Origin: DATJSJ01 sp035504175
GTDB taxonomy: Bacteria; Pseudomonadota; Alphaproteobacteria; Acetobacterales; Acetobacteraceae
Direction of reading: 5' to 3'
Assembly: GCA_035504175.1 (NCBI GenBank)
Contig: DATJSJ010000092.1
Coordinates: 1-24,174 of the forward strand
DNA length: 24,174 bases
How positions within the stretch are numbered: the first letter of the stretch is position 1; each line of letters opens with the position of its first letter. Position numbers and translations under genes: made by a program. Below the pieces are notes generated by a model, which saw only the letters and a program-made list of their open reading frames with translations, searched no databases and had not been told where the DNA came from. Below are positions 1-8,335 of this stretch, in pieces.

Positions 1-18
1 GCTCGCTTTCCCTCCCTG

Positions 19-45
19 GTGCCGGCTGTCCCGGAAAGCCGGCAC
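19..45. terminator. Stem-loop downstream of the cupin gene, possible weak terminator
   Basis: A perfect 9-base inverted repeat (GTGCCGGCT at 19-27, AGCCGGCAC at 37-45) encloses a 9-base loop. It lies about 90 bases past the stop codon of the minus-strand cupin gene. No T-run follows on either strand, so an intrinsic terminator role is only a guess. Nothing else recognisable lies in bases 1-135. Confidence 0.3.
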
Positions 46-135
46 GTTGCAATTGCCTGGATATCCGATCCATGCGCGAAACTGTGGTCGCAATGCGACC
101 GAGGCTTCGCCGCGATCGGATAGCAGGCCGGCCGG

Positions 136-549
136 TCAGTGGTCGAACGTGGTCAGCTTCGCGCCGGTATCGGCGACGAACACCGCGAGCAGGCTCGCGG
201 GCGCAGTCCGGCTGGCGTTCTCGCTGATCAGGTGCTCGCTGCCGGGCGGCTCGAAGAAGGCCTCGCCCGCGCGATAGACCCGCGCCGGACCGGTTGCCGA
301 GTTCTGCGAGCGGATCGCGCCGGAGACGACATAGGCGAGCACGCTGCCCGCATGATGGTGCGGCCCGGAGCGGCCGCCGGGCGCGTAGCTCACCAGGATC
401 GCGGTCAGCGACTTGCCCGGCACGTTCGGCAGCTTCGCCGTGAACACCGGACGGATGTGCTCGTGCGCCGCACTGCCGGCGGCATAGCCGAGACCGCCGG
501 CGAGCAGCGTCCCCGCCAGGATTGCGCCCGCGGCCATGATACGGTGCAT
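136..549 (-). CDS. Exported small cupin-domain protein
   Basis: The 137-residue protein starts with a hydrophobic segment (about residues 4-25) ending in Ala-rich sequence, so it is probably exported or membrane-anchored. A single cupin barrel follows. The metal-ligand region of cupin motif 1 is visible as GPHHHAG (His64-His66), and motif 2 as PPGSEH (His106). ATG at 549 is chosen because GGGAGG lies about 7 bases upstream; a GTG at 573 would add eight residues but would place that ribosome site inside the gene. It lies 20 bases after the AhpD-like gene on the same strand and the two are probably co-transcribed. Small cupins next to carboxymuconolactone decarboxylase-type proteins are common and often tied to redox or detoxification functions. 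The substrate is unknown. Confidence 0.85.
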   Translation of the reverse strand: MHRIMAAGAILAGTLLAGGLGYAAGSAAHEHIRPVFTAKLPNVPGKSLTAILVSYAPGGRSGPHHHAGSVLAYVVSGAIRSQNSATGPARVYRAGEAFFEPPGSEHLISENASRTAPASLLAVFVADTGAKLTTFDH

Positions 550-569
550 CGCAGATCCTCCCTTGCTGC

Positions 570-1031
570 TCACGCCGCCGCCGGCTTTGCCTTCACCGGG
601 TGCTGCGAGCGGAAGCTGATGGCGATGCGGTTCCAGCCATTGATCGCGACGAGCAGCATGGTGAGCTTGACCAGCCCCGCCTCGTCGAACTGCTGCCGGA
701 CCTCCTCGTAGACCGCGTCCGGCACGTGCGTTTGCGCGACCAGGGTGACCGCCTCGGTCCAGGCGAGTGCGGCGCGCTCGCGGTCGGTGTAGAGCGACGA
801 TTCGCGCCAGGCGTCGAGAAGGTACAGCCGTTCCTCGCTCTCGCCGTTGGCGCGTGCATCGCGCGTGTGCATGTGCAGGCAGAAGGCGCAGCCATTGATC
901 TGCGAGGCGCGCGTCCTCACCAGCTCGATCAGCGACCGCTCCAGGCCGCTCGCCTGCACCGCCTCATCCAGCGCCGACATGGCCTTCATCAGCGCGGGTT
1001 CGGACTTGTAGGGGTTCAATCTCGCCTGCAT
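570..1031 (-). CDS. Carboxymuconolactone decarboxylase / AhpD-like peroxidase family protein
   Basis: The 153-residue protein carries the AhpD-type redox motif CAFCLHMH (Cys48, Cys51, His55). In the family this motif makes thiol-dependent peroxidase or disulfide-exchange activity possible. The sequence before it (SLIELVRTRASQINGC) and the AINGWNRIA segment near the C-terminus are typical of the CMD family. ATG at 1031 is preceded by GGGAGC in good position. The open frame runs further upstream in-frame, but that part is Arg/Pro-rich, has no homologous look, and reflects high GC. The exported cupin gene follows after 20 bases, suggesting a two-gene unit. Peroxide or lactone substrates cannot be told apart from sequence, and I do not assign a specific reaction. 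Confidence 0.9.
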   Translation of the reverse strand: MQARLNPYKSEPALMKAMSALDEAVQASGLERSLIELVRTRASQINGCAFCLHMHTRDARANGESEERLYLLDAWRESSLYTDRERAALAWTEAVTLVAQTHVPDAVYEEVRQQFDEAGLVKLTMLLVAINGWNRIAISFRSQHPVKAKPAAA

Positions 1032-1527
1032 CGGAAGCTCCCGGGTTCTGGGCTGGTGTCGTCTTGGCGCGCCGGACCGCGCGGCGGGGCCGCCCGGTGA
1101 GCGGCTCGGGTCGCGCGGCTGTCCCCGCCTCGGCGGGTGGGTGCGGCGCGACAGGCATAGCGCGTGTCGATGCTCGCGTCTTGTCCCGGCGGGCGCTTTT
1201 GTGCGCGGGTCCTGCGCCGGCGGCCGCGTCCCCGGTCCGGCCGGCCACCGCGCGGCTGACACGGGAGGCGTTCCCGCGCCTCTCGCGCGCGCCCTGTGCC
1301 GGCACCACGGCGTCGGGCGTCGCAGGGATGCAAGTCGCATGAGCGGCCACGAGCTTGCGACACGGTTCCGGCGAGGCCGGCAAACCGCTCCAGGCGCTTT
1401 TCGGCTGAAACGCCGCGGCAATGTTCAAACCGGCTGGCGTCCCCGGTCCGCTACGACGAGCGATGCTCCGGAGCCGCGAGCAAGCCCATCATGCAGGCCG
1501 GCCGCGCACCTTCCCGGCGCAACCGGA
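1032..1527. other. About 500-base stretch without a recognisable gene
   Basis: This lies between the stop of the PEP-CTERM gene and the start of the AhpD-like gene, both on the minus strand. Several frames are open on both strands, but their translations are Arg/Ala/Pro-rich, mutually overlapping and featureless, as expected from high GC. It must contain the AhpD-gene promoter, but I could not identify convincing -35/-10 boxes, a strong terminator hairpin, or an RNA gene. Confidence 0.5.
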
Positions 1528-2166
1528 TCAGGCGGAGCGCCGCCGCCGTGCGGCCATCACGCCCAAGGCGGCGAGTCCGGTTCCGAGGAGTGCCAGGGTC
1601 GACGGCTCGGGCACCGGCGTGCCGCCACCGCTGCCGCTGGAGGGCGTGAAAGTCTGCATGCTGACATTCGTCAGGTTGGCGTTGCCGATATTGACGTATC
1701 CCGACGCGACCAGCGGATTGCTCGGGCCGGAGTACGGATTGGGACCGAGGAAGATGCTGTACAATCCGCCCTGGAAGCTGATCGTGTACTGGCTGCTGTT
1801 GTCGGTGAACGTGTCCTGGAAGACCAGGCCGTTGAACTGGCCGTTGTTGAACTGGATGGCGGCACCGCCGGTCGTATCGTCGGCCAGGACGAAGGGCTGC
1901 GAACCGATGTTGAAATTCAGTGCCGCCTGCGTGTAGCCGACCAGCGACGCGTTGAAGAATCCGCTCGACGGAACGCCGGTGACGTCGACGGAGAAGTGGC
2001 CGCTGAAGGCGCCGTCGGACTGGTTGACGCCGAGGAACGAATGCGGGACGGTCGGGAAGCTCAGGCCGCCGCTGAAGCCGGCGGTCTCCAGCACATCGGC
2101 CATGGCGGGCGCCGCGCCCAATGTCGCAAGGCCCGCAATCAGCGAAACCAGCCGCATCGGTTTCAT
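1528..2166 (-). CDS. PEP-CTERM sorting-domain exported protein
   Basis: The 212-residue protein begins with a Sec-type signal peptide (a basic start, hydrophobic stretch, then APAMAD as a likely cleavage site near residue 24). It ends with a PEP-CTERM tail: VPEPSTLALLG, a hydrophobic helix, then the basic cluster RRRR. Such tails are recognised by exosortase (EpsH/XrtA family), so the mature middle domain should be exported and anchored or released after processing. The middle is Gly/Ser/Asn/Phe-rich, beta-like and low in Cys, similar to other PEP-CTERM proteins of unknown function. ATG at 2166 is preceded by AGGAGA; a TTG codon just before it is less likely. No exosortase or exopolysaccharide gene is nearby in this window, so this is an orphan substrate. 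The specific function is unknown. Confidence 0.9.
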   Translation of the reverse strand: MKPMRLVSLIAGLATLGAAPAMADVLETAGFSGGLSFPTVPHSFLGVNQSDGAFSGHFSVDVTGVPSSGFFNASLVGYTQAALNFNIGSQPFVLADDTTGGAAIQFNNGQFNGLVFQDTFTDNSSQYTISFQGGLYSIFLGPNPYSGPSNPLVASGYVNIGNANLTNVSMQTFTPSSGSGGGTPVPEPSTLALLGTGLAALGVMAARRRRSA

Positions 2167-2410
2167 CAAATTCTCCTGTCAAACATTGCCGTGAATGCGG
2201 CGGGCATGGACGACCCGCACGCCACGATTTCAGCGACCGGACCGCGCCGGATGGCCCGGCTGCCCGGAATCCTCGCGGCGCAAATTGCGGGACTGCGCCG
2301 GCCTTCGTCGATGAACTCGACCACAGCGACGCAAGGGCGATCGCGGCGGCATCGCCGGGCCGTCACCGCGGCCTTTCCGTTTCGCGGCGCGGGGTCGTAG
2401 GATCGGGACC

Positions 2411-2950
2411 ATGGACGACATGCCGATCCTCACCCGCCGCCGTATCGAGGCCGAATTCGCCGCCGGCCTTTATGCCGTGCTGCGCGAACAGCTCGGGGAG
2501 GCCGCGGCGAAGCGGATCCTCGCCGATGCGATCATCCGCATGGCGCGCGCGAGTGGTGCGGCGATGGCGGCGGAAGCGGGCGGCGGGCTCGACGGATTTC
2601 GCGCCGTGCTGCCGCGGTGGACGGCGGAGGATGCGCTGCGGATCGAGGTGCTGCATGCCTCCGACACGCGCTTCGACTTCGACGTCACGCGCTGCCGCTA
2701 TGCGGAGATGTATCGCGCCATGGGGCTGGCGGAGCTCGGCGCCGTCCTGTCGTGCAACCGCGACGGCGCGTTCTGCGAGGGCTTCGATCCCTCGCTGCGC
2801 CTGACACGCACGCAGACGATCATGGCCGGCGCGTCGCATTGCGACTTCCGCTACCGCCTCGTGCCGCCGGGCGATGCCGTCGCCGCGCCGCAGGCGACGG
2901 AGAATGCGGCGCCCGCCACGCCGCAGGAGCGGCCGCCGCCACGGTCCTGA
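2411..2950 (+). CDS. L-2-amino-thiazoline-4-carboxylic acid hydrolase family protein
   Basis: The 179-residue protein resembles the ATC-hydrolase family. The founding member opens the thiazoline ring on a bacterial route from ATC to L-cysteine, but most family members are uncharacterised. Conserved-looking elements are the Cys in VTRCRYAEM (Cys95), LSCNRDGAFC (Cys115, Asp118, Cys122) and the C-terminal HCDFRY motif (His143-Tyr148). The last 30 residues are Pro/Ala-rich and probably disordered. ATG at 2411 is used; a second ATG at 2420 is possible and the ribosome site is weak in either case. It is transcribed divergently from the PEP-CTERM gene across 244 bases. I place it in the family with fair confidence but do not claim the ATC reaction. 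Confidence 0.75.
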   Translation: MDDMPILTRRRIEAEFAAGLYAVLREQLGEAAAKRILADAIIRMARASGAAMAAEAGGGLDGFRAVLPRWTAEDALRIEVLHASDTRFDFDVTRCRYAEMYRAMGLAELGAVLSCNRDGAFCEGFDPSLRLTRTQTIMAGASHCDFRYRLVPPGDAVAAPQATENAAPATPQERPPPRS

Positions 2951-3169
2951 AGCGTTCCGGCAGCCCACGGGCGGAACACGCAAGCGTGATCGCGCCGGTG
3001 CCGGAAATCGTCGGCGGGACGCGGCCATCGGGGCAAGTACGGCGTCCGTGCGATTGTCTTGGCGGCCGCGCCGGCCCATCGTGCAACGGTTGACGGAACC
3101 GGGGCGTTCACGTCGCAAGGGTGGCCATCGCCGGGGCGATTCGCCGGCCGGACAGCGACATACGCGCGG

Positions 3170-4315
3170 ATGCATTGGGACATGGAACCGCGCGGCAACG
3201 GGCGGGGCGACGCGCCCCGCACGGGAAACGGCAGGAATGCATCTTCGCGCACGATCGTGCTGCACGGCCCACGCCCGGCTGCCCGCGTCGTGAACGCGGG
3301 CGCCGAACGGCTGAACCACGACCTCGTCGTCATCGGCGCGTCGGCGGGCGGGCTTTCGGCGCTGCAAACCCTGCTGCCGGACCTGCCCGCCCGTCTGCCG
3401 GCCGCGGTGCTGGTCGTCGTGCACATGGGCGGCGCCAGCCTGCTGCCCGAGATCCTGCGCCGGGACTGCGCGCTGCCGGTGCAGGCGGCGGTGAGCGGGG
3501 CGCCGATTCGCCCCGGCCATGTCCATGTCGCCGTGCCCGGGCGGCATCTGCTGGTGCACGATGCGCATCTGCTGCTGCGTCGCGGCCCGCGGGAGAACCT
3601 GGCGCGCCCCGCGGTGGACGCGCTGTTTCGCACCGCCGCCTGCAGCTTCGGCGCCCGCGTCATCGGCGTCGTGCTCTCCGGCGCGCTGAACGACGGTACC
3701 GTTGGGCTGCGCGCCATCAAGCGCTGCGGCGGTCTCGCGGTGGTGCAGGACCCGGGCGATGCGGCGGTTCCTGCCATGCCGGAAAGCGCGCTGCGCTACG
3801 TCGCGGTCGATCACGTCGCTCCGGCTGCGGCGATGGGCCGCCTGCTCGCCCGGCTGGTCGCCGCTCCGCCCGGACCGGCGCCGGAAGCGCCGGAGGACAT
3901 CCGCCTCGAGGCGGCGATCGCGATGCAGGAGTTGGCGACCATGTCCACGGAGGACCGTCTGGGCACGCTCTCGCCCTTCACCTGCCCGGAATGTCATGGC
4001 GCGCTGTGGGAAATTGAAGACGGCGATCTGTTGCGGTACCGGTGCCATGTCGGACACAGCTTCACCGGTGCGGCAATGCTCGTGGAGCAGACCAGGCGGG
4101 TCGACGAGACACTGTGGGGGTTGATGCGTGCGCATCGCGAGCGAGCGGCGCTCGCCCGGCGCCTCGCCGACCGGGAATCCTCCGTCGCACTCGCCAATGA
4201 GCTGCGGCGGCGCGCCACCGACTACGATGAGGATGCGGAAATCCTGAACCAGTTGATCGCCGGTCAGACGGAGCCGCCTGGTTCCCCGGCGGAAGACGAG
4301 GATGCCGGCGGATGA
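3170..4315 (+). CDS. cheB: Stand-alone CheB-type methylesterase with C-terminal zinc ribbon
   Basis: The methylesterase domain carries the catalytic triad of CheB: Ser58 in GASAGG, His85 in VVHMG and Asp175 in LNDGT (numbered from ATG at 3170). There is no N-terminal receiver domain. After the esterase comes a short Cys/His cluster, FTCPECHGALWE then YRCHVGHSF, which looks like a zinc ribbon, and then a helical Arg/Glu-rich tail. In the family CheB removes methyl groups from chemoreceptor glutamates, but no chemoreceptor gene is in this window. The start is uncertain: ATG at 3170 or 3182, and GTG at 3290 just before the conserved domain, are all possible, since the first 40-60 residues look unconserved. 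The stop overlaps the next gene's start by 4 bases (ATGA), so the two are translationally coupled. Confidence 0.85.
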   Translation: MHWDMEPRGNGRGDAPRTGNGRNASSRTIVLHGPRPAARVVNAGAERLNHDLVVIGASAGGLSALQTLLPDLPARLPAAVLVVVHMGGASLLPEILRRDCALPVQAAVSGAPIRPGHVHVAVPGRHLLVHDAHLLLRRGPRENLARPAVDALFRTAACSFGARVIGVVLSGALNDGTVGLRAIKRCGGLAVVQDPGDAAVPAMPESALRYVAVDHVAPAAAMGRLLARLVAAPPGPAPEAPEDIRLEAAIAMQELATMSTEDRLGTLSPFTCPECHGALWEIEDGDLLRYRCHVGHSFTGAAMLVEQTRRVDETLWGLMRAHRERAALARRLADRESSVALANELRRRATDYDEDAEILNQLIAGQTEPPGSPAEDEDAGG

Positions 4316-7300
4316 ACGATGACACCGGACAGGACGAGGTTGAAGTCCAGCGGGCGGCGCATTTGCAGTTTCCCGTCGTCGGCATCGGCGCCTCCGCCGG
4401 CGGCCTCGATGCGCTGCTGCAATTCGTGCCCGTGGTGGAAACGGATTGCGGCATGGCCTTCGTGGTGGTGCAGCATCTCGACCCCGACCACCCCAGCAAC
4501 CTGACCGAGCTGCTGTCGCGGGCGAGCCACATTCCCGTGCGCCTGGTCGAGGACGGTATCGCGGTCGAGCCGGCCACGATCTTCGTCATTCCGCCGAACC
4601 GCGTGCTGACCCTGGTGGAGGGACGGTTGCGGCTCGAGGCCCCGACCGAGCCGCGCGGGCAACGCAATCCGATCGACACCTTCCTGCTGTCGCTGGCGCG
4701 CGACCAGGGCGACCTCGCCGCCTGCGCCATCCTCTCCGGCACCGGCAGCGACGGCACGCTCGGGCTGCGTGCGATCAAGGAGGGCGGCGGGCTGACGCTG
4801 GCGCAACAGGACGCCAGCTACGAGGGGATGATGCGCAGCGCCGTGGCGACCGGCCTGGTCGACCTGGTGCTGCCGGCCCAGGACATGCCGGCGAAGCTCG
4901 CCGAGTATTTCCGCCAGCCCTTGGGCGAGAAGAATGCGTGGCCGCAGGACCTGGCCGGCGAGGCCGAGGAGCTGGTCAAGATCGTCAGTCTGATGCGCAT
5001 CCGCACCGGCAACGACTTCAAGGACTACAAGGACCCGACGGTGCGCCGCCGGGTGCAGCGCCGCATGCAGGTGCTGGGGCTGGACCGGGTGGCGGAGTTC
5101 CGCGAACGGCTGACCCAGGATCCCGAGGAAGTCGAGCTGCTGTTCCAGGACCTGCTGATCGGCGTCACCAGCTTCTTCCGTGATCACGACGCCTTCGCCG
5201 CCCTGGAGCAGCTCGTGATTCCGCCCTTGTTCCACGGCAAGGGAGCGGACGATACGATCCGCGTCTGGGTGCCCGGCTGCGCCACCGGCGAGGAGGCGTA
5301 CTCGATTGCCATGCTGCTGCGCGAAGCGCGGGCACGCCATCCGCAGGGCGCGCGGGAGCTGCAGATCTTCGCCAGCGACATCGACACCAAGGCGCTCGAC
5401 GTCGCCCGGCTCGGCCGCTACCCGGCGACGATCGCGGCCGACATGACGGCGGAGCGGCTGGAACGGCATTTCGTGCGCGAGGACGGCACCTACCGCGTGG
5501 TCGGTGAATTGCGGGAGATGTGTCTCTTTTCGCAGCACAACCTGCTGCGCGACCCGCCGTTCTCCCGGCTCGACCTGCTGTCCTGCCGCAACCTGCTGAT
5601 CTACCTCAAGCCGACGCTGCAGGACCGGGTCATTCCGCTGTTCCACTATGCGCTGCGCGACGGCGGCTTCCTGTTCCTCGGCACGTCGGAGAACGTGTCG
5701 CGCCACCAGAAGATGTTCGCTGTCGCCGACAAGACGTTCCGCATCTTCCGCCGCCGCCCGAGTGCCGACCGAAGGCTGCCGGAATTTCCGCTGAGCTCGG
5801 TCGAGCCGCCAACGCGTCCGGCGCCGGCGGCGGAACTGCACGCGCGCGATGCCAGTCTGCGCGACCAGGCGGAGCGGGCCGTGCTGGAGCGCTACGGCCC
5901 GGCGCATCTCGTGATCAACGGCGAGGGCGACATCCTGTTCGCCTCGGGGCGCACCGGCAAATACCTGGAGCTGGCGTCCGGCGCACCGGATTCGAACGTG
6001 CTGACCATGGCGCGCACCGGGCTGCGGCTCGACCTGCGCGCGGCGCTGCACCGTGCCCGCCCGCGCGGCCAGCCGGTGGCGCAGAGCAACATCGTCTTCG
6101 AGACCGAGGGCGGGCGCCAGGCGATCGACCTGGTCGTGCACCCGTTGCCGACCTCCGGCAGCGACGGCGACCAGCTCTACCTCGTCATCTTCCAGGATCT
6201 GGGCGGCGTGCGCGCCGTCGGCGCCGAGACGGTGGAGACCGCCGAAGCGGTCGAGGCCGCCACCGTCCAGCGGCTGGAAATCGAGCTGAGGGAGAGCCGG
6301 GAGCGGCTGCAAAGCACCGCCGAGGAGCTCGAATCCTCCAACGAGGAACTGAAATCCAGCAACGAGGAACTGCAATCCGCCAACGAGGAGCTGCAATCGG
6401 CGAACGAGGAGCTGGAGACCTCGCGCGAGGAGCTGCAGTCGATCAACGAGGAGCTGCAGACCGTCAACGCCGAGCTCAACGCGCGCGTTGACGAGCTGAG
6501 CCGGCTGCACAGCGACATGGTGAACCTGCTGGAGAGCACGCAGATCGCCACCGTGTTCATCGACCGCAATTTTGCGGTCAAGGGCTTCACCCCGGCGGCG
6601 AAGGATCTGTTCCACCTCGTCGAGAGCGATGTCGGCCGGCCGATCGGCCATGTCCGGGCACGGTTCCGGCACGATACGGTGCAGGATGACGCGGAACGGG
6701 TGTTGCGCACGCTGGCGCCGCTGGAGCGCCCGGTGGACAGCCTGGACGGCGCGATCCGCTTCGTCATGCGCATGCTGCCGTACCGGACGGTGGACAACGT
6801 CATCAGCGGCGTCGTCATCACCTTCACCGATGTCTCGCGCATCACTGCGGCCGAGGCGCAGATCCAGGCGCTGACCCGCGACCTGCGGCATCGCGTCGAG
6901 AGCCTGGAGCGGCTGCTGGACCTGGTACCGGCCGGCATCCTGTTGCTGGAGAATGGTGACGGCCAGCGGCTGCGCGCCAACCGTCACGCCACGATGCTGC
7001 TCGGCCTGGGCGTCGAGCCGCGCGGTCTGGCCGAGCTCTCGGTCTCCGGCACGCTGCTCGTCAACGGCGAGTCGAGCACCCTGCAAGGCATGCTGGAACG
7101 CACCGCCCGCACCGGCGAGGAGGTGAGCCAGCTCGCGGGCCAGATCCTGCTGCCGGGCAACGGGCGCCGCGACGTGCTGGTCTCGGCGACGCCGCTGTTC
7201 GAGGAGTCCGGCCGGCCGCGCGGTGCGATCGCCGCGATCGCCGACATCGCCGAGCAGAAGCGGGCGGAGGCGCACCAGGAGGCGCTGCTGCACGAGTTGC

Positions 7301-7920
7301 AGCACCGCGTGAAGAACATCCTGGCGACCGTCAGCTCGCTCGCCAGCCGCATGCTGCGCACGACGACCACGCTGGAGGGCTTCGCCGAGCCGTTCCTCGA
7401 ACGGCTGCGTGCGATGGGGAACATGCACGAATTGCTCGCCCGCGACACGCGCGAGGGCGCCGATCTCGAGGCGCTGGTGCTGGCCGCGCTCGAACCCTAT
7501 GACACGCGCGACGGCACCAGGTTCAGCGTCGAGGGGCCGCCGGTCCACGTGCCACCGAACATCGCCGCGACGCTCGGCATGGTGCTGCATGAGCTGACCA
7601 CCAACGCCGCGAAGTATGGCGCGCTCGCCCCAGCCGGCGGGCGGTTGCACGTCGCATGGGCTCTGGACGATGCGGACCTGCCGCCACGTCTCAGGCTGCG
7701 CTGGCGCGAACACGCCGCCGGCGCAGTGAAGCCGCCGGAGCATGAAGGGTTCGGAACCAGCTTCGTGCGTCGCGCGATAGAATATGAGCTGGCCGGATCG
7801 GTGAAGCTGGATTTTGCGCCGGACGGCCTGCACGCGACTTTTACCGTGCCGCTCGGCAGTGCCGCAGGCCATGCTCCGGCCGCCGCGCTGGCCTCGCAAG
7901 GGAGCCCGTCCGATGACTGA
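4312..7920 (+). CDS. CheB-CheR-PAS-HWE sensor histidine kinase fusion
   Basis: This 1202-residue multidomain sensor begins with a CheB methylesterase (Ser28 in GASAGG, His55 in VVQHLD, Asp147 in GSDGT). A CheR methyltransferase follows (about 215-490) with the SAM-binding motif VPGCATGEEAYS near residue 320 and the SCRNLLIYL signature. After a PAS-like stretch (about 525-640) comes a long coiled coil (about 654-730) built from repeats of the type SSNEELKS. Two PAS-like modules follow (about 735-985). The C-terminus is a kinase of the HWE/HisKA_2 group: LQHRVKN with His998, HELTTNAAKYG with Asn1098, and a GFGTSF lid. All catalytic residues I can check are present, so this is not a decayed fusion. 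It overlaps cheB by 4 bases and the response regulator by 8. Such fusions are usually soluble, and no membrane segment is seen. The signal sensed is unknown. Confidence 0.93.
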   Translation: MNDDTGQDEVEVQRAAHLQFPVVGIGASAGGLDALLQFVPVVETDCGMAFVVVQHLDPDHPSNLTELLSRASHIPVRLVEDGIAVEPATIFVIPPNRVLTLVEGRLRLEAPTEPRGQRNPIDTFLLSLARDQGDLAACAILSGTGSDGTLGLRAIKEGGGLTLAQQDASYEGMMRSAVATGLVDLVLPAQDMPAKLAEYFRQPLGEKNAWPQDLAGEAEELVKIVSLMRIRTGNDFKDYKDPTVRRRVQRRMQVLGLDRVAEFRERLTQDPEEVELLFQDLLIGVTSFFRDHDAFAALEQLVIPPLFHGKGADDTIRVWVPGCATGEEAYSIAMLLREARARHPQGARELQIFASDIDTKALDVARLGRYPATIAADMTAERLERHFVREDGTYRVVGELREMCLFSQHNLLRDPPFSRLDLLSCRNLLIYLKPTLQDRVIPLFHYALRDGGFLFLGTSENVSRHQKMFAVADKTFRIFRRRPSADRRLPEFPLSSVEPPTRPAPAAELHARDASLRDQAERAVLERYGPAHLVINGEGDILFASGRTGKYLELASGAPDSNVLTMARTGLRLDLRAALHRARPRGQPVAQSNIVFETEGGRQAIDLVVHPLPTSGSDGDQLYLVIFQDLGGVRAVGAETVETAEAVEAATVQRLEIELRESRERLQSTAEELESSNEELKSSNEELQSANEELQSANEELETSREELQSINEELQTVNAELNARVDELSRLHSDMVNLLESTQIATVFIDRNFAVKGFTPAAKDLFHLVESDVGRPIGHVRARFRHDTVQDDAERVLRTLAPLERPVDSLDGAIRFVMRMLPYRTVDNVISGVVITFTDVSRITAAEAQIQALTRDLRHRVESLERLLDLVPAGILLLENGDGQRLRANRHATMLLGLGVEPRGLAELSVSGTLLVNGESSTLQGMLERTARTGEEVSQLAGQILLPGNGRRDVLVSATPLFEESGRPRGAIAAIADIAEQKRAEAHQEALLHELQHRVKNILATVSSLASRMLRTTTTLEGFAEPFLERLRAMGNMHELLARDTREGADLEALVLAALEPYDTRDGTRFSVEGPPVHVPPNIAATLGMVLHELTTNAAKYGALAPAGGRLHVAWALDDADLPPRLRLRWREHAAGAVKPPEHEGFGTSFVRRAIEYELAGSVKLDFAPDGLHATFTVPLGSAAGHAPAAALASQGSPSDD

Positions 7921-8335
7921 GGCCGCAGCTCAGGCGCTGCAGGGACTTCGGGTCCTGGTGGTCGAGGACACGCTGCTGCTGGCGGATTGCCTGGTCGAGG
8001 CGCTGGACGAGGCAGGATGCGAGGTGGTCGGACCGGCGCCGCGGCTGCAGCAGGCGCTGGACCTGGCCGGGCGGGAAAGCCTTCACGCGGCGCTGCTCGA
8101 CGTCAATCTCGCCGGCGAATTCTGCTTTCCCGTGGCCGAGCTGCTGGAGCGCAAGGGCGTGCCCTTCGTCTTCCTTACCGGCTACAGCGATAACGGCGCC
8201 GTGCCGCAGCACTTCCGCGATCGTCCGCGACTGAGCAAGCCGACCGATGCCGCCGCCGTCCGCCAGGCGATCGCCGCCGTCGTCGGCGCCCCCGCCGCCG
8301 GGCGTAAGCCGTCTCAGCCGAACCCGGTGCCGTAG
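7913..8335 (+). CDS. Single-domain response regulator
   Basis: The 140-residue protein is a lone receiver domain. The acidic pocket is Glu18-Asp19, the phosphoacceptor is Asp63 in LLDVNL, the switch Thr is Thr89 in FLTGYS, and the conserved Lys is Lys109 in LSKP. No DNA-binding or enzymatic output domain follows, only a short Pro-rich tail. ATG at 7913 lies inside the end of the kinase gene (8-base overlap), so it is surely its cognate partner and probable phosphate acceptor from the HWE kinase. Output would be by protein-protein interaction or as a phosphate sink. Its last 22 bases overlap the end of the convergent prepilin peptidase gene. Confidence 0.92.
   Translation: MTEAAAQALQGLRVLVVEDTLLLADCLVEALDEAGCEVVGPAPRLQQALDLAGRESLHAALLDVNLAGEFCFPVAELLERKGVPFVFLTGYSDNGAVPQHFRDRPRLSKPTDAAAVRQAIAAVVGAPAAGRKPSQPNPVP

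Noticed and set aside
1032..1527. A small gene on the minus strand between the PEP-CTERM and AhpD-like genes
   Set aside because: Several overlapping frames are open, none with a ribosome site plus plausible protein composition.
1141..2400. A 419-codon plus-strand open frame across the PEP-CTERM gene
   Set aside because: The minus-strand gene has a signal peptide, a PEP-CTERM tail and a ribosome site. The plus-strand frame has none of these and no recognisable domain.
4264..7899. A 1211-codon open frame on the minus strand opposite the hybrid kinase
   Set aside because: It is the antisense of a well-supported gene. Its translation is Arg/Gln/His/Val-rich without any domain pattern, as expected from GC-rich third positions on the sense strand.
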